64,000 bases of DNA, from contig OY728136.1 in NCBI GenBank assembly GCA_963277665.1, positions 1,971,782,576 through 1,971,846,575 on the forward strand, written 5' to 3'. The stretch comes from Viscum album (lineage: Eukaryota > Streptophyta > Magnoliopsida > Santalales > Viscaceae). This document shows positions 50,148 to 62,350 of the stretch, piece by piece (the first letter of the stretch is position 1; every line of letters starts with the position of its first letter). The translations under genes were made by a program, and so were the position numbers. The notes below the pieces were generated by a model. It saw nothing but the letters and a program-made list of their open reading frames with translations. It was not told the origin of the DNA and did not search any database.

Positions 50148-50490
50148 TTATAAATTTTTTATTTTCCCATTCTAAAAAGGAAATTTTTTATTCAAATTGA
50201 ATATATAAAAGTTTATAATATTGGATTTAAAAAGGGTTTACTATTAAATGTTGGTAAAAGTGCAATACTGAAAATGAATTTGTTTTTACATTATGTCTAA
50301 GAAACTCATAATATGGATTCTAAAATTATAAGGATTATATAAAGTTTAAAATTTAGTTAATACTATTCATAACCTCTTTTGAACGGCTTGTTTGGTAAGT
50401 CATGGTGTGTTTGAACTCGGTGTGGTGTGTAGTGCATGTTATTGAATTATTTTGAAGAAATAACACACTATGAAATCTTGGGGTGTTACA
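50148..50490 (-). repeat. 343-bp extension at the sense start of the C LTR
   Basis: In B the LTR starts TGTTACACCCCAAGCTTCC; in C that start survives at 50,147 as TGAAACATCCCAAGCTTCC, with 343 more bases outside it. The extension ends in its own LTR-like start TGTAACACCCCAAGATTTC beside the polypurine tract. Internally it mirrors the neighbouring LTR start in order (TAAGTCATGGTGTG, then AACTCGGTGTGG, then a TTGAATTATT-like part). The partner LTR has the same 343 bases at 56,707-57,049. Confidence 0.8.
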
Positions 50491-50505
50491 TTCTCCCCTC
50501 CTTCA
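50491..50505 (-). other. Polypurine tract of C
   Basis: The minus strand reads TGAAGGAGGGGAGAA directly before TGTAACACC. Confidence 0.88.
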
Positions 50506-51095
50506 ATAAATTACATCCTCGAAATTTGAAATTGTTTTTCGAAAATAAAAGGTTGAATATAGAAAATATCTTTGTGGGAAAACCCACATCAGAAATTTGG
50601 TTGATAAAGTTTAGTCTTAATATTAGGGAAAGTGAAATGAAAGGGTCACCACCAAATTATGATATCTATTCGGAGAACATTGGTGGTAATTAGAGACATA
50701 TAATTGGAGGAAAAACGTAAATATTTATAGGTAGTGATTGAGGTCATCAATCAAAAACAAGTTTAAAATTTAGGGCCTTAAATTCATCAATCTATGATGA
50801 TTAAAAATACCATCGGTTCAGCAAAACATATGGTATTAAGATAACACATTTTTTTTAAGATCCCTTCACTACAGTATAAGAATTAATTTCTTCATTGAAT
50901 AAGAGAAGAAGAAAAATATATACTTGACAAGTAGAGTCTCAAACCTTAACTAAGATCTACCACAAACTCATCTTTTACTCTAAAAGATAATAGAACTTAA
51001 AAATAATATTCTATTTATCCTATTTGTATAGGGTTAAAAAAATGAATTTATAATTCATCTAGAAGAACCATTAAAAAACGACATTATTCAAACCA

Positions 51096-51213
51096 GGACA
51101 TCACGTGGGTTAGTGGTAGGTGATACACCCTTGTCGCCCTTCGGTTGTGGGTTCAAGTCTCGCGGCCTTGCCGGATGCGACGGGTTGCCGCCCGACCTCC
51201 AGGTTGTCCTTTT
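51096..51213 (+). ncRNA. tRNA-derived polymerase III unit inside element C, opposite strand to the element
   Basis: The plus strand has a box A-like GGGTTAGTGGTAGGTG (about 51,107-51,122) and box B GGTTCAAGTCT (51,150-51,160), 9 of 11 to GGTTCGATTCC but within the general GGTTCAANNC(C/T) pattern. The GC-rich tail CCGGATGCGACGGGTTGCCG ends in CCTTTTAT. It is more GC-rich than the copies in A and B. Same antisense orientation and same position between gag and the polypurine tract, so all three probably descend from one event. Confidence 0.75.
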
Positions 51214-51730
51214 ATGGAAATCCAACATAATCCAAACTAGAACTATCCAAAATAAATCAGTCCAAAATTTATAAGGAAGGTAAACACAATGAAGATCCTT
51301 TTATTTTCCTCGTAATAACATGTGATCACCTTCATCATGTATTCTTTTAAAACACTGCAACATCCTGAATTATCATAAAACTTTATTGATTACATTCATG
51401 ATCCCTTATTCCTTATAGAATAATAGATATACTCCTTCAATCCAACAATGTTGTAAACCTCAACAATGATGGAATATACAAATCATTAATCAGTTTCAAG
51501 GTAGTCAAGAATATCCAATATAATTTATCCAAAACAAACATGTATTATTCTAAAATCACTAACTCGGTATCAGAACCATATTATGGTTTATCTTTCTCTC
51601 AACCATATATTTTCTTATTGAGTCACTTTTCGTTGTTCCACACAATCTCAAGTCCATAATGAAATAGTACTGCAGTACAATCCTTATATACTCCATAATT
51701 ATTATAACATGTACATTGTTGATACAACAC

Positions 51731-52276
51731 TCAAATGACATAATCAACATAAGAAATATAATCATTCCTCTTCATCTGTGGTAGTATCATAACTTGATCA
51801 TTATCCAATAGCATCATTTGCGTCATAGTCTGATTACTGAGACATAGGTTCGCGTAGTGTCCAAACTCCTTGGAAATGAAGCATTGTACATTTGAAACCA
51901 TTTTCTTACCCTTGCAGTCACGTACTTTGTGCCCTTTTCCTCCACACTTATAACAAACTCCAATTCCTTTCAGGAAAGTTCTAGGGTGTTTCTTTCCACA
52001 GTTATCACATATGGGAAAATTCTTCTTTTCCCTCTTCCCTTTATCCATATTTCACTCTTCCATCCTTTTCTTCTCTTGCTTCCCTTCAAAGCCATAGGAC
52101 TCAGTAAACTCTTTACTGATCTTATCAACACATGATATTATTTCTTTATATGATGATAATACATGTGAGACTATTTCTCTTATAAATTTCGGCTTAAGAC
52201 CATTAAATATATGATCCTTCATTCTCTTTGTATCATGTGAATTGCTGGAGTTCTCGTTCCTTCTACTGGGCACCAT
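51731..52276 (-). pseudogene. Gag remnant of element C, one in-frame TGA
   Basis: It starts at ATG 52,276 (MVPSRRNENS). The first 74 codons include IFNGLKPKFIREIVSHVLSS, the gypsy capsid-end motif. A TGA at about 52,054-52,052 then breaks the frame, which stays open from 52,048 to 51,731. Knuckle motifs follow: CDNCGKKHPRTFL (last Cys lost), CYKCGGKGHKVRDC (CX2CX4HX4C complete), FISKEFGHYANLC (first Cys pair lost). It then runs to a stop after YISYVDYVI with no protease. One changed base would explain the break; otherwise it is the twin of the A gag, with the same internal deletion of the capsid core. Confidence 0.85.
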
Positions 52277-52439
52277 TTCTAAACAATGGCATACACTAGA
52301 TTAGTTTATGAATAACAATACCTAATCCCAAACATGTAAAACACATAACATAAATTAAATAGTTTATGGATATAATCCATAATCATAAAAATTTCTCCTT
52401 TGAGGAAGTATATACTCATAAACCCATCATAATGGTTTG

Positions 52440-52763
52440 TAAAGAAAATGAGAATTATCCTAAGCATATCCCCAGGGAGTGTCATAACCAAGAGTGCAGC
52501 AAGGCCCGTTGTCGTGCCCCAGTTCTCGTTCGAGTCTAGCTCAAAGAGGTGTTTTCGGGTTTTACCCCTAGGTACATCTGTGCCAGAGCCGCCTCTACCT
52601 GCTCATATCCAGATAGGGATGTATTTCTCGGAAAACTCACAAAATCTCTACAATACCAAATTTCTAGGAAGTTCTTCTATACTAATCCTCAAAGTCCATC
52701 TTAAATCTATGTGTTCTGATCAGAGTTTATCTAAATCTAGCTTCCATGATTTGTACTAAAATT
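52440..52763 (-). other. Conserved primer-site-proximal leader of C
   Basis: Close match to the block after the primer site of B (34,231-34,567). The sense frame that is open in B has one TGA here; the opposite strand is open for 103 codons (52,448-52,759). No family match for either reading. Confidence 0.5.
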
Positions 52764-52764
52764 C

Positions 52765-52775
52765 CTCTGATACCA
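52765..52775 (-). other. Primer binding site of C (tRNA-Met type)
   Basis: The minus strand reads TGGTATCAGAG, a full match, two bases inside the LTR end. Confidence 0.92.
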
Positions 52776-54403
52776 ATTGTAACGTCCCAACCCCAGTTAC
52801 CCAGAGTCGGTGCATTATTACATAACATTGGCATGATCAAAAGAATGATCAAATCTCGAAAGACCGATTGGTTTAGTAGCCTTGGAAATACTACATATAT
52901 TCATAAAGTTTTACATTACATCATAACATGAAAAACTACTACAACAACATATTGTCTCCATAGTCCACACAATCATCCCCTCATAATATCCCTATAGGTC
53001 ATTCATAATTTACTTCTTCACATCCTGGGGGAAATAAAACATAGAAAAGGGGTGAGCTCAAATGCTTAGTAAGGATAAAAATATAGCAGAAACTTTCATA
53101 AATAAGAATAAACATTTAAGGCAGTGTATAACTAAAACAAAATTCTTTTAAACTTGAACTTAAACATAGTATGGCAAAAATAAAATGAAATAATGACATT
53201 TACTTATTCACATGGATATTCTACTAATCAAATAATCACATGCAATATCAATAACCACTTTCATAATGATGGAATGCATAATGCCAGACTATCATAACAA
53301 CATAGCCAAGGCCTCGTGCCAAGACTAAACATAAGATTTTATCAAGGCCTTGTGCCAAGACACTGGTTTGTCTCATGAGACCTACCGAATCATCGAGGAG
53401 CTATAGCGGGCTCCACCTGTAACATATTAAGTCCAATGCATTCCCATATGAAAAGGTTTAAACATAACATAAATATTCGTATTAAAACTAGAATACTAAA
53501 TGTCAATACTTTCACCATAAACTATGAACGGTATAAAAATATCACATCCACAGTCAAAAATATCACAAAACCTTCAATACAATATAGATGTTTTTTATCA
53601 AAATAAATCTACTTCAAATAAACGTAAAATCCATAAAAGGATGTTGACATAGATGAAATCAAAAACTCTTTTTAGAGAAATATCTCTTTCTATTTTGAAA
53701 TCATTTAAGAGTCATATATTTATGAAATAAAACATTTTCTTTGAAAATATTCTTATAAGCTTGTAAGGGAAGCTTTGACGATCTTATAACGGCGGAAAAT
53801 AACCGCACCCGCCGTATAAGTTAAAAAAAACATTCTTACCTTAATCATGTCGAAAAGGTTAAAAAGCACCTTGTTTGGAAAACGACGGAAAGATTCCTTT
53901 ATAAAACTCTTATAAAAAGTAAAACATTGGTATTAATGACTTTAACCCATATTCTTTTAAATAGTAAAAATGTTTTGAAATACATTTTAAAGAAACATGG
54001 ATGTGGATGATAAAGAGATCCCAGTAGATTATTACTTATAAACAACCTTGGATAATGAAGAGATTGTGAAATAACCCTTACCTTGTACTTTTCCTTGGTT
54101 GAGGGTAGGTTAACCTCCTATATAATGGTGAAATAATTGTTATTAAATTATAAAAAATCATATATATTAATATGATATCATATATGATCTTTTAACATTG
54201 CTTTGATAATAATATCTTAGTATTATCGTCGTTTCGGGTGTTAACTTACTCTATTTCTTTTATATGTTTTGTTACGTAAGCCATGTTTGTCATGGATAAG
54301 TTGTATCTTATTCATATCCAGAATGATATCAAGTCCTTATACATTATTTTTAAATCATCAAATTATAATTATACTTGAATGGATACGATGGAGAATGAAT
54401 CTC

Positions 54404-54634
54404 ATCGCGTTCGTGGAGACAGTAGTCCGTACGTACGGACGAGCGACAATATCATTCTTTTGATATTAAAATAATATATAATTGGATAGTATATCATATA
54501 TATATAATCATTATCATGTTATATTTATTATTAAATGAGTTACACATCATTATTATACCAATTCAAATAATAATATATTGAATAACAATTACACCATGAC
54601 GTGGAGACGGTAAGCCGTACGTGCGCACGTATGG
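54404..54634 (-). promoter_or_regulatory. Paired GTACGTAC motifs, 5' LTR of C
   Basis: Copies at 54,404-54,446 and 54,594-54,634, same orientation. The second core reads GTACGTGC. Confidence 0.5.
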
Positions 54635-54972
54635 TGACATGTTATTCAAAGGGTCGATAGAATAATGAATATGATTGTACCATATTTATAATAGCATCAC
54701 AGTATATATAAGATACTGGAGTTATTATTTTAGAATGGTAATAACAAATAAAGAAGAAGTGGAAGAAGAAATGAATTTGAAAAAGGGTGGTGAAAACATT
54801 ACCTCTTCTTCGGGTTCTTCCTTTTGATTTGATCAAAAGGGATCCTTAGGTTGACTTTATGATCAAAATAAGGCCTCTAGGTTGTAATTCGGGAAGTTTA
54901 GAGAGTATTTGGGCAGAGTTTGGATGAACCAAAAGGCTTTGAAGGTGTGAATTAATGAGAAGGGGGAGTGCC

Positions 54973-54980
54973 CTTTTATA
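54973..54980 (-). promoter_or_regulatory. TATA box of the 5' LTR of C
   Basis: TATAAAAG on the minus strand. Confidence 0.7.
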
Positions 54981-57049
54981 AGAGGGGTGAGGGGCACCTT
55001 TGGAAAAGCTAGAAATATTAATTTATAATAAATTTATATTCAGTCTCTTATGGCTCCAAAGTTGATTATTCAAAGTTTAAGGTGGCGATAGGTCGAAAAC
55101 CATTCAACCAATATAATTTATACAGGTTTGTGTTACTATATTAACCTTATTTTTTAGTTTTAACTCTTAGTTAATTAGTTTGAAATTTACCATATCACTT
55201 TGTATTTTTATATTATATACTTAATAAACTTACTATATACATACAAGAGACCCCCAATTGGTCCATTAATTATACACCTATCATAATATAAGTCTCTTGG
55301 CCTAAAATTATATTTTTATGAATTTAATATCAATTAATAATATAATATTTGTTTTAAAAACTCTTTTATGTCAATTTTGACACTATTCAATAGTTGATTT
55401 TTGTGAAACATATAACAGAATTATTACTTCGAAAAAAGTTAATTAAATAAATCCTAATATGTAATATTATCCTAGAAAATTAGTATAATTCATTAAAAGT
55501 CTCAAATTATATTTATTTGGGTATTTATAATATCAATTATTTTAATTTTTCACTATTATGGTTATTACTGCATCATCATTGTTTCATAAATAAATTACAT
55601 TATTTAATGTCTAAAAATTATAAATAAAATATAATTATGTAGGTAATATTTTTATCTTTATAATTAATATTTACAATCGAATTTATCATATGTATAACCC
55701 TATATTAAAAATGTTTTAGTAAATAAACATTGATTTTAACTCTTTTAACTCTTCTTTGAATTAAATAATAATAAATGTACTAATCTAATCCAAGTGGACC
55801 TAAATGATAATATTTTATTCCTAAGGTTGTTTTTGGTCGATTTAAACTTGTCCAATAGAGTTAGGACATGTGTTAGGGTAATATTAATATAATTTTTACC
55901 CTTAATTACCCTATTTACTTTTAACCGTGGTAAATAAAAGTAAAAAGTTACTATTCACCAAAAATTATTTTCTTCTCATTGAACCACATTTTACTTCTTG
56001 ATATTAACCATGTCTCTCAGATTTTCAAAATTCCATTCACAGATTTGTTAAAATTAAGTTTTATGAAAAATTCAGTTTTTTAACTACCACTTGGTAGTTT
56101 CACTATTCATCAAAAATTGAAGTTTTTCAGAACAATGCCAAAATTTCACCCTAAGCTATAATTGTAATTCAAAATTCAAAAATGATTTCTATTTTACAAA
56201 ATTCCAAAAATATAATTTTCAATAATTAATTTTATAATTAATTTCCACTGTCACAACAAATAGCGTGTTTTTAAGAAACAATATATATCAAAAGATTGAC
56301 AATTGTATAGGTCCAATTTCAAAGTGAAATTAATTCTAATGGAAACCATTGGATAAAATGATAAAAATATATTCTAATTATACTTTAAAACCACTCAATA
56401 ATATAATTTATCACTATAAATTATTTTTATTAAAAAAGTTATTTTTTTGTATTTTTCACTATTCAAAAAAATTGGAAGTTGTCAGAAAAATACCAAAAAT
56501 TCAACTTATGATAATTTCGATATTTCGTATCCAAAAATGAAGTCCATTTTGAAATATAATATATATATAATTTCAAAAAGTAGGTATTACCATTCATAAA
56601 GGCTAGTTTGATTGGTTGTGGTGTGTGTTAGAACTCGAAGTTGCGTACAACACACGCTACTATATTATTCAAAGGAAAGCGTACCGTGGAAGCTTGGGAT
56701 GTTTCATTGTAAATTTTTGATTTACCCATTCTAATAAGTAAATTTTTTAGTCAAATTGAGTATATAAAAGTTTAAAATATTGGATTTAAAAAGGTTTCAC
56801 TATTAAAAGTTGGTAAAAGTGCAATACTGAAAATGAATTTGTTTTTACATTATGTGTAAGAAACTCATAATATGGATTCTAAAATTATAAGGATTATATA
56901 AAGTTTAAAATTTAGTTAATAATATTTATAACCTCTTTTGAACGGCTTGTTTGGTAAGTCATGGTGTGCTTGAACTCGGTGTGGTGTGTAGTGTAAGTTA
57001 TTGAATTATTTTGAAGAAATAACACACTATGAAATCTTGGGTTGTTACA

Positions 57050-57054
57050 TATGT
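57050..57054. repeat. Target-site duplication of element C, right copy (TATGT)
   Basis: Identical to 46,213-46,217. Confidence 0.95.
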
Positions 57055-58569
57055 TCTCATAGGAACATTATGTTATTTTTTCCCAGAGGTTATTCTTAAC
57101 AAATGATTATGGTTTCATGTTTTATTTTTTTTCCTCATTACCTTATTGCCTTTCAGATATCCTATTGTATCACGCCTTAATGTTCAAGGCAAGGATTCTC
57201 ACCACTATCATGTTACGCATATTTTAAAATTTTTCTCACATGTACTGCAATACATTATTATATTCTTGTTTGTTACCTTACTATAATGTTTATCTCAATA
57301 GTTTCTTGTCAACAACCAAAAGTTATTCCATGAAGTATTTGAGTATAAATGGATGAAAAGACTGTATTTTAGAGTTTTAAAATTGTTCTTGTACCAATGT
57401 GTCATGTTAATATTCTATAATAATAATTTCAAAAATTCACTAGTTTCATAATCTTCAAGGTTTTATTAAGTGAATCTATATTTAATAATTCATGAAATAA
57501 AGTGTATTAAATAAATAGGTTTTAATAGTGGGTAAATGACTAAAGTAATGTTATATTGGGTGATTATGACTACAAATCTCTATTTAGAGACACTCAAATA
57601 GGGTTGATAATTTGAAAAAATCCCTATCATTTTGATGTATATAGTATGTGATTCGCTATAAATTACATCCATATATAAATTTTAAATATATATGTGGCTC
57701 GAGCATATTTTTTCGTTGGGGGAAATAACCATGAAAAATATACATTTTTTCAGACATGATTGCCACCTGGTACATTATAATGGTTAGTAATACACACCAG
57801 GTTTGACACTCCTGGGGATATGATTTCAAAAATTCAAAAGCTCTTTATTACCATTATGGTGTAAAACAATTCCATATGATATTATATTACAAAATAGACC
57901 TCGCATTTCTTTTTAAAAAACCTAGAATTTCATATGTAAAAGAATATATGTACTATATTACTTTCCCATTCAATGTTCATTGTTTCTATTTATATATTTA
58001 ATATCTTAAAAATTATCATATATATGTTCATTTTGGATGGTTTTAAAGATTATAACCACATAAAAATAGTGAAATGAAGGATTATATTTTATTCATGAAA
58101 TTCAAATTTTTTATATGATTATGGTTCTTAAAATTATTTCAAATAAAAAAAATAGCAGTACTATTATAACATAAAATGAATAAATGGAAGTCATGTTTAC
58201 CGTCAACATAGTTAATTGATAAAATATTGGTTCCATAGAATATAGACCATTCCCTATTAAGGATGTATCACTTAACTTGTCAAAAAAAACATGGATTATC
58301 ATGTTTGTATAATGTTATAAAACTTTGGAAATGGATTGGCCTTCATTAAACCTAACCAAAATATATTTTTTTTTAAATGAAATCATCATATGTATCATGA
58401 TTCATCCTATGATTCTATATATGTTAAAGGAGTAGAATTAATCTCTAGTTTTATCATCATCTCATGTATGACTATTATTTCCCAATAATAAAGAATATCA
58501 TTCCTGAATGAATAATATTAATGCAATGATCATCATTGAGGACATGATGATTATGAGGAAATATGATAA
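57055..58569 (+). other. Stretch upstream of the Gy-3 RT; gag and protease expected but not recognised
   Basis: About 1.5 kb, the size a gag-protease region would have before the RT at 58,570, but no knuckle, capsid or protease motif could be made out. Either decay has erased them or this is LTR or unrelated DNA. Confidence 0.35.
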
Positions 58570-59290
58570 TGTGTATCCTTAAGAATTTATTAGTCTACCT
58601 CCTAGTAAAAATTTTGAGTTATTAATATATCATATACATAGATGTTTTTTATAACCAATAATCCATATAGAATGGAATCTATTGAACATGAGGAGATGAA
58701 TAATCAACTAAATGATATTCTAGATAGACTATTCCTATGCAAAAGTGGTTCTCTATGGGGTTCGTTTATGCTCTTCATTAAAAATAAGGACGTATAAATT
58801 AATATCTTTATTGATTATCATGATATTGGGAGGGGAACATTAACGAATAATAATCTTTTATCGGTTATTAATGATATTTTCATTCCATTATATGGAACCC
58901 AATATATCTATAAGGAGGATCTTCATTTGAGATATTATCATGTAATGGTGAAGAGGTAGGTTATTCCACGGAATATTTTTCATACAAGATAGTGGAAAAA
59001 TTATTTCAATGTAATTCTATTTGAATCACTAATGCTCTAGTAGTATTCATAGAATTAATTAAACAAGTCTTTAGGGATTACAACAAGAAATACATTTTAT
59101 ACTATATAGATGATAATATTATCTACTTAAAAATTAAGAAAAACATGGGATGCATTTGAACTCAACATTACTAACATCGCCAAAGGAAAAGTTATTTATA
59201 ATGTTCAAAAATGTGACTTCTAGATATATAATGTTACTTTACATGGTTATGTCTTCACCATATATGGGATATCTTTGAATATTTTAAAAA
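58570..59290 (+). pseudogene. Reverse transcriptase remnant of Gy-3
   Basis: In order: NNPYRMESIEHEEMNNQLND near 58,660-58,715 and ILDRLFLCKSGSLWG (family APYRMAP.E..EL..QL..LLD.GFIRPS.SPWG); palm segments with frame jumps; ITNALVVFIELIKQVFRDYN near 59,030-59,090 (family LTNAP..FM.LMN.VFR.YL); and YIDDNIIYLK near 59,110 (family FIDDILIYSK), where the catalytic D-D pair is kept. The thumb continues with KCDF near 59,210 and LHGYVFTIYGI (family FLGHVIS..GI) near 59,240-59,280. Stops between segments make it dead. It lies on the plus strand, opposite to Gy-1 and Gy-2. Confidence 0.88.
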
Positions 59291-59424
59291 TATAACTAAT
59301 TAAAGGATGTAAAATACAAACATTTGTGAAATAAATTCATATTTTCATTTAATTAATTTTTTATTAATGAGGATTTTTTTTGAGAAAATTCGCATTATAT
59401 TCAATAGCATAATACAATATAAAT

Positions 59425-61607
59425 TGTAAGGGTGTAATGTTTTTGCATGATCATTTTTTGGAATTATTTAAATATTTGATGAATAGTCAAATCACTCCAC
59501 AAGTTCTCACATTTCCCACTAGTGGGGATTAAGATTTTATTAAAACAAAAAAATTTAATACACATTTTAATGATTTATTATATAACGGTATAGATAAAAA
59601 TAACATTATATAATTAATCAAATATATTTGGTAAATTATATACGTATCACATAAACATGAAACATGGATACAAAAACATTGTTTAAAACAACCTTAACAT
59701 GTTACTAAAATTCTATCATTCTTCTAAAAATACAGGTGATAACTTGCAGACATTCATAAGAATGGGGTGAACTATAAATCCCAATAGGGTAACTAACAAA
59801 TAAAAAAATAAGTTAATGTTTTACATGTTTTCCAAGAGGCATATTGGGATAACATAGTATGGGTTAGAATAATAATCATGAAATATGAGGAATGATATAA
59901 CATGACAACAAGAATAAATCATGGGAATGTGGTGAAAACATAGATAATGTAATTAACATAAATCAATGATTAATTCTAATAAAAATTAATTTAGTTGAAG
60001 AATCTCTATAATTTTTTTCACACCATTATCGCAAATATAAAGTGTCATGTGACTAAAACAATTCCCATTAAATAACTATGTTATCAAGGCACAACCATCA
60101 TAAAATGTACATTCTCAATTGTGTCATAGATACCATTCAACATCATGACATATTTAATGACATGTAATCCCATGATTAATTATTTTGCGTTAAATAAATG
60201 TAATTACATGATCAATGAGTTATAAGTACATTTATTTGATTATTCATCATTAAAAATGGGGATGAATATTCGCTGCACAATTATTTGGCATGAAAAATCA
60301 TTGGGGATGTTTCGAGAGAAGAAAAAATATTAATAATTTCTTATATAAGGGCCAAATGAGAGTTAATTGGGTCTCTCATCACTTGTAAATTTTATGGGGG
60401 GTAGTGTGGATATATAAAATAATACTACAATGTAAATAATTAGAATACCAAAAGATATTATTTAATGGATTATCATGAATAAATAAATGAGTGAGATGAT
60501 CCCTTACTTTTAATTGGGGATTCTTAAAGATATAGAGGTTATTATAAAGATCTAGTGGGAACCATGTGGGATATATAGATGGGAATAGAATAGTAATATC
60601 ATGATCCAAGAGTTTTTTATTGGAGTGTAATACGAGGTTGGGATGTTTTATATTAAAATATACAGGATAATTATAACTTTATTTCTAAAAAAAGGTTTGG
60701 TCTCTCTATGATAAATTAATTAAAAAATAGAATCCAACTCCTTTCTTATTATCATTGTTTCTACCAATTCAGGCTGGTTTTAACTATTTTATTTTGTTAA
60801 TAACAAATATAAATAAATTTACCTTTGCTGATGTGGAATTTAGTCGGGATTACAACAACTTGATTTTAAAACCATTAAACATAATATAGATATTAAAGGA
60901 TTAAATAATACTTTATAAATATAGTAAAACAACATTTGAATTTTATTTTAAATTGTACATTTATATTTTTTCATGGATACATTTTATGTAATATATTACA
61001 TAACTTTTTCTTCATCATGATGTCATAATATACAAAAAAAATTATACCTTATTTAATAATGAATTTTTTTTGAATGTCTCAGCCACTTTTAAAAAAAATC
61101 AAAATTGGATCATTTTGACCTATTAATATAAAAAATAATGTTGATTTGGTCAAAAAATCCATATGAATGAAATTTTATAGATTTACTTCATGAATCATCA
61201 TTTATTAAAAAATTAGGGGATTAATTAATAAATTTTATATTCCCCATATAAAAATTGTTTTTATCATAATTAAATAATATTATCATTAGTAGTTGATAAA
61301 TATTATTTAACATTAATATTTTATTAAAAATATAATTCATTTAAAAATTCATTAATTAATAAAATGTTTTTTATTAAACTATATGTTTTCCAAAAATACA
61401 TTTTTTGTTCCATCGAATCAAAATCAAATCTTTATCAAAAAATATTACTTAATTATTATAATTTAATTATAAAAGGATAATTTCATTAATTATATTTTAA
61501 ATTATACAAAATCATACTATTAGGGTTTAGATACATATCCAATTATTACACTCACAAACACATTAATTCAATGATGTGCGATGAAGAGAATTTCTTGGGG
61601 TGCTTCA
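59425..61607 (-). mobile_element. Probable solo LTR inserted between RT and RNase H of Gy-3
   Basis: It fills the gap in pol. The right edge reads TTTCTTGGGGTGCTTCA on the plus strand, matching the LTR end CTTGAGGTGTTACA, preceded by an ATTAATTCAATGATG-like run as in A. The left edge near 59,425 is TGTAAGGGTGTAATG. At about 59,755-59,800 there is GGGGTGAACTATAAATCCCA, resembling the conserved GGGTGAGCTCAAATGCTCAG near the inner LTR end. A TATATAAGGG-type box lies near 60,340. No clear target duplication was seen, and the length (2.18 kb) is shorter than in A-C. Confidence 0.55.
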
Positions 61608-62029
61608 ATATATATTGTTTGGGCTATGGTCTTGAGGAGATCAAACTTCTCCCATAAATTGTTTTGATCATTATATAGTAATTTAATCACAACATAGTCT
61701 GGGTAAATGGAAAATCATAGTGACGATATCTCCCTTATAAGTTCTAATAAATGGTATTTACTATGTATGATCCTACTATTTGATCCATACTATCTTTAAT
61801 CTATATCGATTGGACTTTATCAAAACTATTAACATATATTAATCATATAATCACTATAATAATTGTATATTCCTAATGGTTATTATTCTCAGCATCCTTC
61901 TAAATATGACTTGATATAACTTATAATTTTCTAAAATAACAAAAAGCGGGGAATGCGTTTTCTGTAACCACATTATATAATAAGGTATTTAATAAAATTG
62001 CGAATGTAAATTAATTTATAAATGCTCAG
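61608..62029 (+). other. Expected RT-RNase H connection of Gy-3, not clearly readable
   Basis: About 420 bases after the solo LTR and before RNase H. It should hold the thumb end and connection; no motif was clear enough to cite. Confidence 0.35.
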
Positions 62030-62350
62030 GTCAATACATTTTAGTTATAAATTTATGAATCCAAAATGGTATTGGGATAACAACTCATGAAGTATAAAAG
62101 TGATATCTTATTCCCCCACCAATATCATATCGTTATTAACAACTACCCAACCCATAATCTAGAATTGGTTGAAATGGCCTTTTCATTGAAGAAATAGAGA
62201 CATTATATCTAGACAGATTAGTATTACAGATATAAAATCATAAAACTATCAGGTATATATTAAAAAAAGGAGATAAATATATTCAAATGGAGGTGATTAG
62301 ATATAATAAATTATTATGATTATTTAATCCATTATAATCATGTTTGGGTG
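62030..62350 (+). pseudogene. RNase H remnant of Gy-3
   Basis: Reads LYESKMVLG and QLMKYKSDILF near 62,050-62,110 (family VYSDAS..GLG.VLMQ..KVIAY), then NNYPTHNLELVEMAFSLKK near 62,135-62,190 (family NYPTHDLELAAVVFALKIW) and RHYI. Later parts (YIQMEVIRYNKL) fit loosely. The first catalytic D is lost (YESK for YSDAS). Its natural neighbour, the RT, ends 2.7 kb upstream. Confidence 0.85.

Larger units (their letters stand above)
46218..50490 (-). repeat. 3' LTR of element C
   Basis: Sense start at 50,490 (TGTAACACCCCAAGATTTC), end at 46,218. Minus-strand landmarks: extension 50,148-50,490, TATA box 48,414-48,421, possible donor 48,243/48,242, acceptor 46,466/46,465, GTACGTAC motifs 47,845-47,886 and 48,036-48,075, palindrome block about 46,810-46,854. 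The possible intron is shorter (1,779 bp) than in A and B. Confidence 0.95.
46218..57049 (-). mobile_element. Element C: complete non-autonomous long-LTR gypsy element
   Basis: Minus-strand element of 10,832 bp: 3' LTR 46,218-50,490 (4,273 bp), internal 50,491-52,777 (2,287 bp), 5' LTR 52,778-57,049 (4,272 bp), with a perfect TATGT duplication. The interior has a tRNA-Met primer site, a gag remnant broken by one TGA, an antisense tRNA-like unit and a polypurine tract, and no pol. By eye about 7% of bases differ between the LTRs in the first 170 bases sampled. Its LTRs resemble B's but have 343 extra bases at the sense start. Confidence 0.95.
52778..57049 (-). repeat. 5' LTR of element C
   Basis: Sense start at 57,049 (TGTAACAACCCAAGATTTC), end at 52,778. 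Minus-strand landmarks: extension 56,707-57,049 (343 bp, as in the 3' LTR), TATA box 54,973-54,980, possible donor 54,802/54,801, acceptor 53,026/53,025 (CCCAG), GTACGTAC motifs 54,404-54,446 and 54,594-54,634, palindrome block about 53,370-53,415. Confidence 0.95.

Noticed and set aside
50436..50693. Open frame of 85 codons crossing the 3' LTR edge of C
   Set aside because: It spans the polypurine tract and LTR boundary; chance. The similar opening at 24,958-25,167 is in the LTR start of A.
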